Program-made: the position numbers and the translations under genes
DNA from: JAVVRI01 sp036654795
GTDB taxonomy: Bacteria > Bacteroidota > Bacteroidia > Bacteroidales > Tannerellaceae
DNA: 22,407 bases
Direction of reading: 5' to 3'
NCBI GenBank assembly: GCA_036654795.1
Contig: JAVVRI010000024.1
Location: 1 to 22,407, forward strand
Notes under the pieces: generated by a model
What the model was told of the DNA's origin: nothing
Database searches by the model: none
The model's input: the letters and a program-made list of their open reading frames with translations, nothing else
Shown: positions 8,946-15,647 of the stretch, in pieces
Layout of the letters: each line of letters begins with the position of its first letter
Position numbering within the stretch: position 1 is the first letter of the stretch

Positions 8946-10712
8946 ATGAAACAATTCTTTAAAATGATGTTTGCTTCGGCACTGGGTGTGTTTGTAGCAA
9001 CCGGTCTGATTCTTACTGTCCTTATTTTTGTAGTGATCGGAATTGCTGGCAGTATGAGCAACTCTTCTGAGTATAAACCAAAATCGGATACTGTGTTTAA
9101 ACTTTCGCTTAGCGGAACGCTTTCTGACAATGTGCAGGAAAATCCATTCTCAATGTTGATGGGAGATGAAGAAAAGAAGCTTTCACTTAAAGATATTCTG
9201 TTTGCCATCAATCAGGCAAAAGCAAATAGCAATGTAAAGGGTATTTACATTCAATCGGGCGCTTTGCAAGCTGGTTCGTCCAGCTTGTCGGCTATTCGCT
9301 GTGCACTCGCCGACTTTAAGAAGAGCGGTAAGTTTGTGGTGGCCTACTCGGATGGCTATACGCAAGGGGGATATTATCTGTGCTCAATGGCAGACAAGGT
9401 GTTTCTAAATCCGATGGGAATGGTTGGATTGGCGGGTATGGCCTCTCAAACTCTTTTCCTGAAGGGGTTGCTAAGTAAATTGGGTGTGGAGATGATGATC
9501 TTTAAAGTTGGCACGTACAAAGGTGCGGTCGAGCCGTTTATGCTGGATAAATTAAGTGATGCTAACCGTGAGCAAATACAATCCTATATGAACAGCATCT
9601 GGGGTAACGTGATAGCCGGTATTGCAGAAGGGCGCAAGATGTCGACGGACGATGTGAACCGCTTCGTCAATGAAGGTTTTGCTTTTAGTGGAGCCGAGAA
9701 GGCGCTCGAACAGCATTTCGTGGACGAACTGAAGTATGAGCCCGAAGTAGAAGAATATGTAAAGGAACTGGCTGGTCAAAAAGATAGCAAGTTGAAGACT
9801 GCCAGCCTTGACCAGCTAAAGAATATAAAGGAGAAGGCCGGATCGTCCAAGAATGAGATAGCTATTCTATATGCTGAAGGCGAGATTACGTCAGACGAAT
9901 TTTCTACTCCTTATGAAACGGGTCAACTCATTACTGAAGAGATTGCTCGCGAACTAATCAAATTAAAGAATAACGATGCGGTGAAAGCAGTCGTGCTGCG
10001 TGTTAATTCACCGGGAGGTAGTGCGTATGTGTCGGAACAGATCTGGCGACAAGTCGTAGAGGTGAAGAAGGTGAAGCCGATTGTTGTTTCGATGGGTGAC
10101 GTGGCTGCTTCGGGTGGATATTATATTTCTTGTGCTGCCAGCAAGATTGTGGCTGAACCCAATACGTTGACAGGTTCTATCGGCGTGTTTGGCATGTTTC
10201 CGAATGCTACGAATCTTTTTGGTAAATTATCCTTGACGACGGATGTTGTTAAGACCAATACGTATGCCGATTTGGGAGATATTTCTCGCCCCATGCGTGA
10301 GGATGAAAAGATGTTGATACAAGCCAATGTGGAGCGTACCTATGGAACTTTCCTGACACGTTGTGCCGATGGACGTAAGATGAGCAAGGATGCTGTCAAT
10401 GAAATAGCGCAAGGACGCGTCTGGACCGGCGATCAGGCAAAGGAACGCGGTCTGGTGGACGAACTGGGTGGCATCGAGAAAGCTATTACTATAGCTGCCG
10501 GACTGGCAGAGGTAAAGGACTATTGTGTAACGAATGTGCCCGGATCGAAGGACTTCTTTCAGAAATTTATGGAGAAAGAGTTGGACAACATTCGGATGTC
10601 TGTTGTGAAAAGTGTATTGGGTACCGATTATACCTACTTCCAAACTCTGAATCGCATTTGGTCTACAGCCGGTGTGCAAGCACGTTTGCCTTATGATATT
10701 AACCCATTATAA
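8946..10712 (+). CDS. sppA: Signal peptide peptidase SppA, 67-kDa type
   Basis: The protein has 588 residues, the length of the long two-domain SppA (peptidase family S49). A single N-terminal membrane anchor spans about residues 9-35 (VFVATGLILTVLIFVVIG), placing the catalytic body in the periplasm. There it degrades cleaved signal peptides within the membrane. The catalytic dyad is visible: Lys192 in GTYKGAVEPF of the first repeat and Ser389 in VAASGGYYIS of the second, corresponding to Lys209 and Ser409 of the E. coli enzyme. The start ATG follows a weak ribosome site; another ATG five bases earlier is out of frame. The gene is the first of three in a tight operon, with lpxK beginning six bases after its stop. 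Confidence 0.95.
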   Translation: MKQFFKMMFASALGVFVATGLILTVLIFVVIGIAGSMSNSSEYKPKSDTVFKLSLSGTLSDNVQENPFSMLMGDEEKKLSLKDILFAINQAKANSNVKGIYIQSGALQAGSSSLSAIRCALADFKKSGKFVVAYSDGYTQGGYYLCSMADKVFLNPMGMVGLAGMASQTLFLKGLLSKLGVEMMIFKVGTYKGAVEPFMLDKLSDANREQIQSYMNSIWGNVIAGIAEGRKMSTDDVNRFVNEGFAFSGAEKALEQHFVDELKYEPEVEEYVKELAGQKDSKLKTASLDQLKNIKEKAGSSKNEIAILYAEGEITSDEFSTPYETGQLITEEIARELIKLKNNDAVKAVVLRVNSPGGSAYVSEQIWRQVVEVKKVKPIVVSMGDVAASGGYYISCAASKIVAEPNTLTGSIGVFGMFPNATNLFGKLSLTTDVVKTNTYADLGDISRPMREDEKMLIQANVERTYGTFLTRCADGRKMSKDAVNEIAQGRVWTGDQAKERGLVDELGGIEKAITIAAGLAEVKDYCVTNVPGSKDFFQKFMEKELDNIRMSVVKSVLGTDYTYFQTLNRIWSTAGVQARLPYDINPL

Positions 10713-10718
10713 ATAATC

Positions 10719-11825
10719 ATGCCAATAGAAAGTGATATAAAAATCAATTATTTTCTCACTCCGTTCTCACTCCTTTATAGTTTTGGGGTGAGGCTTCGTA
10801 ACCAACTGTTCGATTGGGGTATTCTTCCGTGCGAACAGTTTCCTATACCATTAATTAGTATTGGTAATCTGGCTGTGGGCGGAACGGGTAAAACACCGCA
10901 CGCGGAGTTTATTATTCAATTACTTCGTGGTCAATACCGTCTAGCCGTCCTTAGTCGTGGATATAAGCGTAAGACCTCCGGCTTTGTGTTGGCAGGTGAG
11001 CAGAGCACGAGCCTTGAGATTGGTGACGAACCGTTTCAGATGAAAAAAAAGTTTCCAGAGGTGCTGGTGGCAGTGGATGCTAACCGTCGTAGTGGTATCC
11101 ATCGGTTGCTGGCTTTACCGGAAGGAGAACGTCCGGAGGTAATCCTGCTGGACGATGCTTTCCAGCATCGGTATGTGATGCCTTCGCTCTCGGTCGTGCT
11201 GACGGACTATCATCGGCTTTTTTACAGCGACCGGTTGCTTCCCGCGGGACAGTTGCGCGAGCCTTATCATGGCATCCACCGTGCCGACGTGGTGGTCGTT
11301 ACTAAATGCGATGCGGAGCTGAAGCCGATAGACTTTCGGATCATAGAGGAGAACATGAAGTTGCTGGCGCATCAGCAGTTGTTCTTTACTCGCATTGTTT
11401 ATGGTGAACTTACTCCGGTGTTTTCATCCACTACTCCGGTACGTAAGCTGAATGATCTTCGGAAGGAGGACGAGTTGTTGCTGGTAGCCGGCATTGCCTC
11501 TCCGGTTCATTTCATTGAAGAGGCACGGAAGTATTCGGATAAGGTAACGCCGCTGGTCTTTTCCGACCATCATACTTTTAGCAAGCATGACATCAAGCGC
11601 ATCAAGGCTGTGTTCGACAAGATGACATCGCCAAACAAGATCATCCTAGTCACCGAAAAGGATGCCGCGCGTCTGTTGGTCAATCACTACCTGCCGGAAG
11701 AGTGGAAGCGAGTGCTCTATTATTTGCCCATCACCGTTAGCTTTTGTAATGACAAAAGCCAGACCTTTGAAAGCATGATCAAGAAACATATAGTAACAGT
11801 TCAAAGAAATAGTATATTACGTTAA
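10719..11825 (+). CDS. lpxK: Tetraacyldisaccharide 4'-kinase
   Basis: LpxK phosphorylates the 4' position of the lipid A disaccharide-1-phosphate precursor with ATP at the inner membrane. The protein has 368 residues. The N-terminal region is hydrophobic and amphipathic (FLTPFSLLYSFGVRLRNQLF), as in the family, and the P-loop is GGTGKTP at 54-60. Further family marks are SRGYKRK, the LLDDAFQHR motif, LLPAGQLREP and the C-terminal TEKDAARL. The length is slightly above that of enterobacterial LpxK and usual for Bacteroidetes. The gene sits between sppA and thiL with gaps of six and eight bases, so all three are probably co-transcribed. Lipid A synthesis confirms a Gram-negative host. Confidence 0.95.
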   Translation: MPIESDIKINYFLTPFSLLYSFGVRLRNQLFDWGILPCEQFPIPLISIGNLAVGGTGKTPHAEFIIQLLRGQYRLAVLSRGYKRKTSGFVLAGEQSTSLEIGDEPFQMKKKFPEVLVAVDANRRSGIHRLLALPEGERPEVILLDDAFQHRYVMPSLSVVLTDYHRLFYSDRLLPAGQLREPYHGIHRADVVVVTKCDAELKPIDFRIIEENMKLLAHQQLFFTRIVYGELTPVFSSTTPVRKLNDLRKEDELLLVAGIASPVHFIEEARKYSDKVTPLVFSDHHTFSKHDIKRIKAVFDKMTSPNKIILVTEKDAARLLVNHYLPEEWKRVLYYLPITVSFCNDKSQTFESMIKKHIVTVQRNSILR

Positions 11826-11833
11826 TTAAAACG

Positions 11834-12877
11834 ATGAGTAACAGAACAGAAATAGCAACGTTGGGTGAGTTTGCCCTGATAGACCACCTGACAAAAACAA
11901 TTGAATTGAAGAATGAAAGCACCCTGAAAGGCGTGGGAGACGACGCCGCCGTGCTTGATTATAAGGAGAAGCTAGTATTGGTTACGACCGACCTGCTGCT
12001 TGAAGGTATTCATTTTGACCTGACCTATGTACCGATGAAGCATCTGGGATATAAGGCGGCTGTAGTAAACTTCTCCGACATCTACGCCATGAACGGAAGG
12101 CCGAAGCAGTTGACTGTCTCGATAGGCATATCCAAACGTTTCTGTGTGGAGGATCTCGATGACTTTTATGCCGGGCTGAAGTTGGCCTGTGACATTTATG
12201 GTGTGGATCTGGTTGGAGGGGACACCTCAGCCTCATTGACAGGCTTTGCCATCAGCATCACCTGTTTGGGAGAAGCTGAGGCCGGCACAGTGGTTTACCG
12301 CAGTGGAGCCAAGGATACCGATCTGATCTGCGTATCCGGCGACTTGGGGGCTGCTTATATGGGTCTGCAGCTGTTAGAACGTGAAAAGCGGGTCTATAAC
12401 GGTTCGAAAGAGTTTAATCCCGACTTCGCAGGAAAAGAGTACCTATTGGAACGCCAATTGAAACCCGAAGCGCGCAAGGACATTGTTGCGATGTTGTATG
12501 CTGCTGGCGTTCTTCCTACCTCCATGATTGATGTTTCGGATGGTCTTTCTTCCGAACTGCTTCATCTTTCGAAAGAAAGTAACGTTGGTTGCCGTGTTTA
12601 TGAAGACCGTATCCCGATCGATTATCAAACAGCTGCCATGGCAGAACAATTTAATATGAGTCTCATCACAGCTGCCCTTAATGGAGGCGAAGACTATGAA
12701 CTATTGTTCACTGTTCCTCTCGCGCAACACGACAAAGTCACTGATATGAAAGGTGTTAGTGTGATTGGTCGCATTACTCGACCTGAGCTTGGAAACTATC
12801 TGGAAGGTCGTGATGGTGGTGAAGTAGAGCTGAAAGCCCAAGGTTGGCGCGCCTTTCATAATGTCTCAAATGAATAA
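11834..12877 (+). CDS. thiL: Thiamine-monophosphate kinase
   Basis: ThiL makes thiamine pyrophosphate from thiamine monophosphate and ATP in the cytoplasm, the last step of the pathway. The protein has 347 residues and the PurM-like fold motifs in order: GEFALI near the N-terminus, GVGDDAAV at 33-40, TTDLLLEGIHF at 51-61, KAAVVNFSDIYAMNGRP, VGGDTS for Mg-ATP binding, IDVSDGLSSEL and NGGEDYELLF. All expected acidic metal-binding residues appear present. It starts eight bases after lpxK and ends the operon. No intrinsic terminator is visible between its stop and the tRNA promoter 27 bases downstream. Confidence 0.95.
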   Translation: MSNRTEIATLGEFALIDHLTKTIELKNESTLKGVGDDAAVLDYKEKLVLVTTDLLLEGIHFDLTYVPMKHLGYKAAVVNFSDIYAMNGRPKQLTVSIGISKRFCVEDLDDFYAGLKLACDIYGVDLVGGDTSASLTGFAISITCLGEAEAGTVVYRSGAKDTDLICVSGDLGAAYMGLQLLEREKRVYNGSKEFNPDFAGKEYLLERQLKPEARKDIVAMLYAAGVLPTSMIDVSDGLSSELLHLSKESNVGCRVYEDRIPIDYQTAAMAEQFNMSLITAALNGGEDYELLFTVPLAQHDKVTDMKGVSVIGRITRPELGNYLEGRDGGEVELKAQGWRAFHNVSNE

Positions 12878-12903
12878 AAAGTAAATAAAAGTGCCCTTCC
12901 CCC

Positions 12904-12933
12904 TTGCAAGTTTAGAAAAAAGCCTTATCTTTG
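12904..12933 (+). promoter_or_regulatory. Promoter of tRNA-Phe
   Basis: TTG at 12904-12906, a 19-base spacer and TATCTTTG at 12926-12933 match the Bacteroidetes promoter pattern. The tRNA begins 20 bases after the -7 element. Confidence 0.75.
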
Positions 12934-12952
12934 CACCCGTAAACAAAACGAA

Positions 12953-13025
12953 GGTGCCATAGCTCAGTTGGTAGAGCAAAGGACTGAAAATCCTTGTGTC
13001 CCTAGTTCGATTCTTGGTGGCACCA
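12953..13025 (+). tRNA. tRNA-Phe (anticodon GAA)
   Basis: A 73-base cloverleaf. Acceptor GGTGCCA (12953-12959) pairs with TGGCACC (13018-13024), with discriminator A at 13025 and CCA not encoded. The D stem is GCTC/GAGC. The anticodon stem is AAGGA/TCCTT around CTGAAAA, with GAA at 12986-12988. The T arm TTCGATT is closed by CCTAG/CTTGG, in which the third pair is a T-T mismatch. It is a single gene with its own promoter and terminator. Confidence 0.97.
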
Positions 13026-13035
13026 CTTGAAAGTC

Positions 13036-13068
13036 AGAGAGTTACTCAAAAGGTAACTCTCTTTTTTT
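13036..13068 (+). terminator. Intrinsic terminator of tRNA-Phe
   Basis: AGAGAGTTAC (13036-13045) pairs perfectly with GTAACTCTCT (13053-13062) around a seven-base loop and is followed by a run of T to 13068. Confidence 0.93.
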
Positions 13069-13107
13069 GTTTATATATCCTATGGTTTTACGCATGATTT
13101 GGGCTGA

Positions 13108-13341
13108 AAGTTCAACCAGGAGTTCAACCAGAAATTCTGGGTCAGCCGATCCGGCAGAAAACCGATTATAAACACCTTTAGTTTATTATGCAAGATTCCG
13201 GTATCTTCTACTGTGTCCGATGCGATGAGTAAGGATATGAAAAAACGAGGATTCAAATTCTTCGGATCGACGATTTGTTACGCTCATTTACAGGCTACGG
13301 GATTTGTCAATGACCACCTGATCGATTGTGTTTGCCGATAA
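13108..13341 (+). pseudogene. tag: 3' remnant of a DNA-3-methyladenine glycosylase I gene
   Basis: An open frame without a start codon follows an in-frame stop at 13105-13107 and ends at TAA 13339-13341. Its 77 residues resemble the C-terminal third of Tag. GRKPIIN, IPVSSTVSDAMSKDMKKRGF, KFFGSTICY, LQATGFVNDH and the Cys-containing end match the E. coli Tag pattern SDALSKALKKRGFKFVGTTICY, MQACGLVNDH. The N-terminal two thirds, with the catalytic half of the protein, are absent. An 11-base direct repeat, AGTTCAACCAG (13109-13119 and 13121-13131), lies at the broken end. The active enzyme removes N3-methyladenine from alkylated DNA; this piece cannot. It fills most of the stretch between the tRNA terminator and the hip operators. 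Confidence 0.82.
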
Positions 13342-13377
13342 GCGGTTAAGTGATGAAGCTCAACCAATAAAAAAATA

Positions 13378-13480
13378 ACACCTAATCGGGTATAATATCA
13401 ATGCGTATAAACAACCTCACACCCGAAAGGGTATAATATAGAATAATTATATTATATTTGTACCCAAAAGGGTATAATAT
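13378..13480 (+). promoter_or_regulatory. Three 21-bp operator repeats with 41-bp spacing upstream of hipB
   Basis: Units at 13378-13398, 13419-13439 and 13460-13480 share the identical 11-base core GGGTATAATAT, and each start lies exactly 41 bases after the last. Units 2 and 3 contain the palindromes CCCGAAAGGG and CCCAAAAGGG; unit 1 is the most divergent (CCTAATCGGG). Unit 3 covers the ribosome site and the first two bases of the hipB start codon. E. coli HipB binds several TATCC-N8-GGATA operators, so these are probably the autoregulatory sites for the HipB-like protein encoded next. Confidence 0.8.
13453..13460 (+). promoter_or_regulatory. -7 element of the hipBST promoter
   Basis: TATATTTG fits TAnnTTTG and lies between operator units 2 and 3, touching the latter. 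Transcription would start about 12 bases before the hipB ATG, giving a very short leader. No clear TTTG is seen at -33, where operator unit 2 lies. Confidence 0.6.
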
Positions 13481-13697
13481 GAATACTGCATCGTTATCAG
13501 GATACGTCAAGCAGATGCGCAAGGAGCACTGTTTGACTCAAATAGAACTCTCTGAGAAATCGGGAGTTGGCTTGCGTTTTGTGCGTGAGCTTGAACAAGG
13601 AAAGCAGACGTTGCGTCTTGATAAAGTGAATCAAGTGTTAAACCTCTTTGGGACTGAAGTAGGTGTTGTTCCAATTATCAAATCTGAAAACCGATGA
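13479..13697 (+). CDS. hipB: HipB-like antitoxin, helix-turn-helix DNA-binding protein
   Basis: The protein has 72 residues from ATG 13479. A longer reading from a TTG at 13458 would run through operator unit 3 and is unlikely. It is a Cro/C1-type helix-turn-helix: MRKEHCLTQIELSEKSGVG, then LRFVRELEQGKQTLRLDKVNQVLN. The LTQ...LSEKSGVG...ELEQGK pattern is typical of HipB. It should bind as a dimer to the three repeats just upstream and repress its own operon, probably more tightly when in complex with its partners. AAAAGGG, seven bases before the start, is the likely ribosome site and lies inside the third operator. The stop overlaps the next start (ATGA), indicating translational coupling. 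Confidence 0.88.
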   Translation: MNTASLSGYVKQMRKEHCLTQIELSEKSGVGLRFVRELEQGKQTLRLDKVNQVLNLFGTEVGVVPIIKSENR

Positions 13698-14026
13698 GAC
13701 AAGCTAAAATATACAACCATAAACTTTTTGCTGGGGTTTTGACCGAAGATGAAAATGGCTATACTTTTCACTATGATGCCAAATATCTTCAATCATCCGA
13801 AGCTGAAGCAATTAGCCTTACTATGCCTTTGACAAATGAACCGTATAACGAAAAAATACTATTCCCATTTTTTGATGGGTTAATTCCTGAAGGTTGGCTT
13901 TTGGATATTGCCGAGAAGAGTTGGAAAATCAATCGTCGTGACCGTATGTCACTACTGTTGGCTTGTTGCAAAGATTGCATCGGTTCGGTTAGTGTAGTGC
14001 CAATCACAAACGAAGAGTCATTATGA
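13694..14026 (+). CDS. hipS: HipS-like protein (HipA N-terminal subdomain 1 as a separate protein)
   Basis: The protein has 110 residues and corresponds to the first subdomain of HipA only. It has the signature LFPFFDGLIPEGWLLDIAEK at about 56-75 and then the segment up to VPITNEESL. In E. coli HipA this region is fused to the kinase. In the three-part HipBST systems it is a separate protein, HipS, which acts as the antitoxin of the HipT kinase. The gene overlaps hipB by four bases and the kinase gene by four bases, so the three proteins are probably made in fixed proportion. No frameshift or stop suggests a broken hipA: each gene has its own ATG at the overlap. The antitoxin role is inferred from the family. 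Confidence 0.85.
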   Translation: MRQAKIYNHKLFAGVLTEDENGYTFHYDAKYLQSSEAEAISLTMPLTNEPYNEKILFPFFDGLIPEGWLLDIAEKSWKINRRDRMSLLLACCKDCIGSVSVVPITNEESL

Positions 14027-14970
14027 ACAGATGCCTATATTGTTATCAAGAGCTTGCTGAGAATGAGGTCGATTTTCACCCACGCTGTGCAAAGAAGATT
14101 TTTGGAAGTGCAACTGCCCCGATTCTACCTTATACCAGAGCTGATATTACGGAACTTGCAGAGCAGGTGATTCGTTCGCAAACCACACTTACGGGCGTGC
14201 AAGCAAAACTCTCACTCGACATATCATCTTCGGTAGGCGAACCGAAACGATTCACTATTGTTGGGTTATGGGGGCGTTATATTCTCAAGCCGCAAACGGA
14301 ACTGTTTAAACATCTGCCCGAAGTAGAGGATTTGACGATGCACCTTGCAGAACTTGCTAAAATAAAGGTTGTACCTCATTCGCTCGTTCGTTTTGCCGAT
14401 GGAGAACTATCATATATCACCAAGCGGATAGACCGAGGTTCAAAGGGTGAGAAATTACCAATGGAAGATATGTGTCAACTATCTGAACGCCTCACGGAGT
14501 ATAAATACAAGGGTTCGTATGAGCAGATAGCGAAACTTATTATGCAATACTCCTCGGCTCCGAAACTTGATGTGGTGAATTTTTGGGAGCAGGTTATTTT
14601 CTCGTGGTTGACTGGCAATGCTGATATGCATTTGAAGAACTTTTCGCTGTACAGCTTGCGTAAGGGGTACTACACACTGACCCCAGCGTATGATATGGTG
14701 TCAACGAAGCTTGTTATGCCGGAGGATACTGAAGAGTTGGCTCTGACGCTCAACGGCAAGAAACGTAAAATCAAGTGTTCGGATTTCCAAATAGCAATGA
14801 ACAGTAGCTGTTTAGAGGAGAAGATTATTAACAACCTATTCTCTAAATTTGTCAAGATAGCCGATAAATGGTTCGAGTTTATTGAGATTTCATTCCTGCC
14901 CGATGATATGAAAGAAATTTATAAAACGATAATCAAAAACAAATTAGATTTATTGATAAACAGCAAATAA
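14023..14970 (+). CDS. hipT: HipT-like Ser/Thr kinase toxin (HipA C-terminal kinase domain)
   Basis: The protein has 315 residues and carries the kinase part of HipA without the N-terminal subdomain. Residues 4-22 form a possible zinc knuckle (Cys4, Cys7, His19, Cys22) that E. coli HipA lacks. The segment 54-65 (TTLTGVQAKLSL) is the glycine/serine loop that is phosphorylated in active-site regulation of HipA/HipT. Lys89 in YILKP is the likely ATP-contacting lysine, Asp201 and Asn206 in GNADMHLKNF the catalytic pair, and Asp224 in YDMVS the metal-binding DFG equivalent. All key residues are present, so the kinase should be active. Known members phosphorylate aminoacyl-tRNA synthetases (HipA: GltX; HipT: TrpS) and stop growth. 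The substrate here is unknown. Confidence 0.88.
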   Translation: MNRCLYCYQELAENEVDFHPRCAKKIFGSATAPILPYTRADITELAEQVIRSQTTLTGVQAKLSLDISSSVGEPKRFTIVGLWGRYILKPQTELFKHLPEVEDLTMHLAELAKIKVVPHSLVRFADGELSYITKRIDRGSKGEKLPMEDMCQLSERLTEYKYKGSYEQIAKLIMQYSSAPKLDVVNFWEQVIFSWLTGNADMHLKNFSLYSLRKGYYTLTPAYDMVSTKLVMPEDTEELALTLNGKKRKIKCSDFQIAMNSSCLEEKIINNLFSKFVKIADKWFEFIEISFLPDDMKEIYKTIIKNKLDLLINSK

Positions 14971-14982
14971 TCACTATCTTTA
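14953..14982 (+). promoter_or_regulatory. Promoter upstream of the nikR leader
   Basis: TTG at 14953-14955 (inside the end of hipT), a 19-base spacer and TATCTTTA at 14975-14982 differ from the Bacteroidetes consensus only in the last base. Transcription would start near 14989. Confidence 0.6.
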
Positions 14983-14988
14983 CACTCG

Positions 14989-15151
14989 TAAACCATTCGT
15001 AACCCAACAGTGGTAAGGAGCACAAAATCAAGATCCTAAAATTGATTGGAGACCTTCCGCAAATAGGCTGAAAAAAGGCGGTACAACACGTATATCGAAA
15101 ACACTCAAATGTTGTGTTTTTGGAGTCAAATAATAAGAGGAGAATAGCTTT
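14989..15151 (+). other. Long structured 5' leader of nikR
   Basis: About 160 bases separate the probable start point from the nikR ATG, with no open frame that looks coding. Visible pairings are AATCAA (15026-15031) with TTGATT (15042-15047), CCGC (15057-15060) with GCGG (15078-15081), ACAACA (15083-15088) with TGTTGT (15110-15115), and the competing terminator-like hairpin at 15098-15120. I do not recognise a known riboswitch. The ribosome site AGGAGA lies about ten bases before the start codon. Confidence 0.45.
15098..15121 (+). terminator. Terminator-like hairpin 30 bases before nikR
   Basis: AAAACAC (15098-15104) pairs with GTGTTTT (15114-15120) around a nine-base loop and ends in T. 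It is weak because it is AT-rich. It could end the hip transcript or act as an attenuator in the nikR leader; an alternative pairing of TGTTGT with the upstream ACAACA would break it. Confidence 0.4.
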
Positions 15152-15553
15152 ATGTCATTAAAACGCTTTGGGGTGTCGCTGGAAGATAATTTGCTGGATT
15201 CGTTGGATCAGTATGTAGAGGAGAATGGCTTTGCCAATCGCTCGCAGGCTATTCGTTTCCTGATTGAGAAGAATGTGGCGGAGAAGAAGTGGCAGTGTAA
15301 TCATTTGGTGGCTGGAACGATTATTACGATGTATGACCATAGTCGGAAGGATATAGCCGGGAAAATGGCGCTGATTGAACAGGCTTATCAGGATGTTATT
15401 CTTTCCTCAGCGCAGTATTATATTAATGTGAACTTCTGCCTTCACACCGTGACCGTGATGGGGACGGCTTATCGCCTGACCGAATTGGCGGACAAACTGA
15501 CTACTATTAAGGGACTAAAGCATGGAAAACTAGTGATGAGCCGTGCTGAATAA
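15152..15553 (+). CDS. nikR: NikR-like ribbon-helix-helix regulator with an altered metal site
   Basis: The protein has 133 residues, the same as E. coli NikR. Residues 3-40 are the ribbon-helix-helix (KRFGVSLEDNLLDSLDQYVE, NRSQAIRFLI) and 50-133 the tetramerising ACT-like domain, ending with the family pattern GLKHGKLV. Aligned without gaps, the E. coli nickel ligands His76, His87, His89 and Cys95 correspond to Gln77, Gln88, Tyr90 and Cys96. Only the cysteine remains, so high-affinity square-planar nickel binding is unlikely. The protein may sense another metal or ligand. It has a good ribosome site (AGGAGA). The TonB receptor gene 94 bases downstream, with a NikR-like dyad over its promoter, is the likely target. 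Confidence 0.85.
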   Translation: MSLKRFGVSLEDNLLDSLDQYVEENGFANRSQAIRFLIEKNVAEKKWQCNHLVAGTIITMYDHSRKDIAGKMALIEQAYQDVILSSAQYYINVNFCLHTVTVMGTAYRLTELADKLTTIKGLKHGKLVMSRAE

Positions 15554-15573
15554 GAAAATTTCCTTGTTCGATA

Positions 15574-15601
15574 GTGACACCTTTTATGTAATTCGTGTTA
15601 C
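15574..15601. promoter_or_regulatory. Candidate NikR-family operator over the receptor promoter
   Basis: GTGACA at 15574-15579 and TGTTAC at 15596-15601 form an inverted repeat with one mismatch, separated by 16 bases. Total span and spacing equal those of the E. coli NikR site GTATGA-N16-TCATAC. The right half overlaps the -7 element of the receptor promoter, so binding would block transcription. Confidence 0.55.
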
Positions 15602-15606
15602 CTTTG
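15599..15606 (+). promoter_or_regulatory. -7 element of the TonB receptor promoter
   Basis: TACCTTTG matches TAnnTTTG and gives a leader of about 35 bases before the ATG at 15648. No TTTG is seen at -33, which is common for promoters that need or resist a regulator. Confidence 0.6.
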
Positions 15607-15647
15607 CGCCCGATACGCACACTAAAACTGCGTAGAAAACATGACGT

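Noticed and set aside
13391..13480. TATAAT motifs as sigma-70 -10 boxes
   Set aside because: They are part of the repeated operator core, and the organism's other promoters use TAnnTTTG, which is present at 13453-13460.
13694..14970. A frameshifted hipA pseudogene
   Set aside because: The two parts join by a clean ATGA overlap with separate starts, as in HipBST operons, and all kinase residues are intact.
14989..15151. Cobalamin or other known riboswitch before nikR
   Set aside because: I could not find the B12 box or another known conserved core; only generic stems are visible.
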